Shown here: in pieces, positions 5,801 to 6,388 of the stretch | Position numbering within the stretch: the stretch's first letter is position 1 | How the letters are laid out: every line of letters begins with the position of its first letter | DNA from: Propionibacteriaceae bacterium | GTDB taxonomy: Bacteria > Actinomycetota > Actinomycetes > Propionibacteriales > Propionibacteriaceae | DNA length: 6,388 bases | Reading direction: 5' to 3' | Assembly: GCA_003153855.1 (NCBI GenBank) | Contig: PMBM01000111.1 | Coordinates: 1,847-8,234 of the forward strand | Program-made: the position numbers and the translations under genes | Notes under the pieces: model-generated | The model's database searches: none | Told to the model about the DNA's origin: nothing | The model's input: only the letters and a program-made list of their open reading frames with translations

Positions 5801-6388
5801 GGCCAGAGTGCGCAACGCCGCGCGCATCAGGGCGGCCACGCCGAGCGACGGGTCCTCGTCCGCGAGCGGCTGGACGCGGTCGCATGCCGCCTCCGCGTCA
5901 CGCGCCGACCAGCCCAGTCCTTCGAGACCCAGCCGTACCTGCTCACGCCAGAGGGGAGCGACGTGCACCCGCGGGGTGGGCGAGTCGGAGGACGCGAGAG
6001 CGGCCACCTTGTCCTTGAGCTCGATGACGAGTCGCTGGGCGCCTCGCCGGCCGATGCCCGGCACCGAGGACAGCGTGACGAGGTTCTCCGTGGCGATGGC
6101 GGTGCGGAAGTCGTCGGCCGACAGCACCGACACGATCGCCAGGGCGAGCTTCGGCCCCACACCGGTAGCCGTCTGTACGAGCTCGAACATCTCTCGGCCG
6201 GAGTCGTCGGCGAACCCGTACAGGGTCAGCGAGTCCTCGCGTACGACCAGTGACGTCGCCAGGGTCGCCTCCTGACCCGTACGGAGTCCCGCGCAGGTGC
6301 TCGGCGTGCACAGCAGCCGCAGCCCGATCCCGCCGACGGTGATGACGGCCCACGTGGCGCCGACGGCGCTCACCACGCCGGTGACGTT
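5795..6388 (-). CDS. ruvA: Holliday junction-binding protein RuvA (first codons outside window)
   Basis: RuvA binds the four-way junction as a tetramer and loads the RuvB motor on its arms. The open frame reaches the right edge; 197 residues are visible, beginning [10 protein letters not shown]. Family members begin MIA or similar just before this point, so about three residues are missing and the full protein should be about 200. On that numbering, the OB-fold domain spans 1-62 and contains [12 protein letters not shown] with acidic-pin residues E54-D55. Two helix-hairpin-helix motifs follow: GVGPKLA (79-85) and [12 protein letters not shown] (112-123). A linker then leads to the RuvB-contacting C-terminal domain (about 150-200; [19 protein letters not shown]). 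A GTG at 6376 could be mistaken for the start, but it would delete part of the first beta-strand. ruvC is the expected gene just upstream of ruvA in actinobacteria, outside this window. Confidence 0.96.
   Translation of the reverse strand, partial: NVTGVVSAVGATWAVITVGGIGLRLLCTPSTCAGLRTGQEATLATSLVVREDSLTLYGFADDSGREMFELVQTATGVGPKLALAIVSVLSADDFRTAIATENLVTLSSVPGIGRRGAQRLVIELKDKVAALASSDSPTPRVHVAPLWREQVRLGLEGLGWSARDAEAACDRVQPLADEDPSLGVAALMRAALRTLAK

Noticed and set aside
4732..6018. 428-codon plus-strand open frame
   Set aside because: It is the complement of ruvB and part of ruvA, with no family resemblance; the minus strand has intact RuvB and RuvA motifs.
6374..6376. GTG at 6376 as the ruvA start
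   Set aside because: In-frame codons continue upstream to the window edge (NVTG) and match the conserved RuvA N-terminus, so the true start is about three codons outside the window.

Overview
The window is a compact, high-GC (roughly two-thirds G+C by eye) chromosomal segment from an actinobacterium. The gene order, the protein signatures and the frequent GTG starts fit the order Propionibacteriales, perhaps a Nocardioides or Aeromicrobium relative. The family-level guess is inference from general resemblance, not from a search. Every real gene lies on the minus strand, so the genes are read from the right edge to the left: ruvA (start codon just outside the window), ruvB, yajC, secD, secF, apt and relA (runs off the left edge). 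There are no RNA genes, mobile elements, CRISPR arrays or prophage genes. The long plus-strand open frames are shadows of the minus-strand genes.

Right part (4753-6388): ruvA and ruvB encode the Holliday-junction branch-migration motor. The ruvA stop codon lies inside the ruvB ribosome-binding site, and this spacing favours a GTG start for ruvB at 5784 over the upstream TTG at 5793. A 127-base gap (4626-4752), the largest non-coding stretch here, separates this repair pair from the secretion genes. It holds a weak -10-like hexamer and an imperfect hairpin.

Middle (1203-4625): yajC, secD and secF encode the accessory complex of the SecYEG translocon, which uses the proton gradient to help pull exported proteins across the membrane. 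The spacings are tight: 11 bases from yajC to secD and 1 base from secD to secF. YajC and SecF carry long acidic, low-complexity cytoplasmic tails. Near its start, secD contains a near-perfect 23-base inverted repeat.

Left part (1-1193): apt (adenine salvage to AMP) starts right after secF, with its Shine-Dalgarno sequence laid over the secF stop codon. A 57-base gap then leads to relA, the long RelA/SpoT-type (p)ppGpp synthetase/hydrolase, of which 195 residues including the intact HD hydrolase motif are visible. A seven-base-pair inverted repeat overlaps the very strong relA Shine-Dalgarno sequence.

The order ruvAB-yajC-secDF-apt-relA is a known conserved actinobacterial neighbourhood. I do not see a new biological system. 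The points worth a second look are small-scale: the secD inverted repeat, the hairpin over the relA ribosome-binding site, an over-represented octamer GCGTACGC, stop codons embedded in ribosome-binding sites, and a cysteine pair in the outer domain of SecD.
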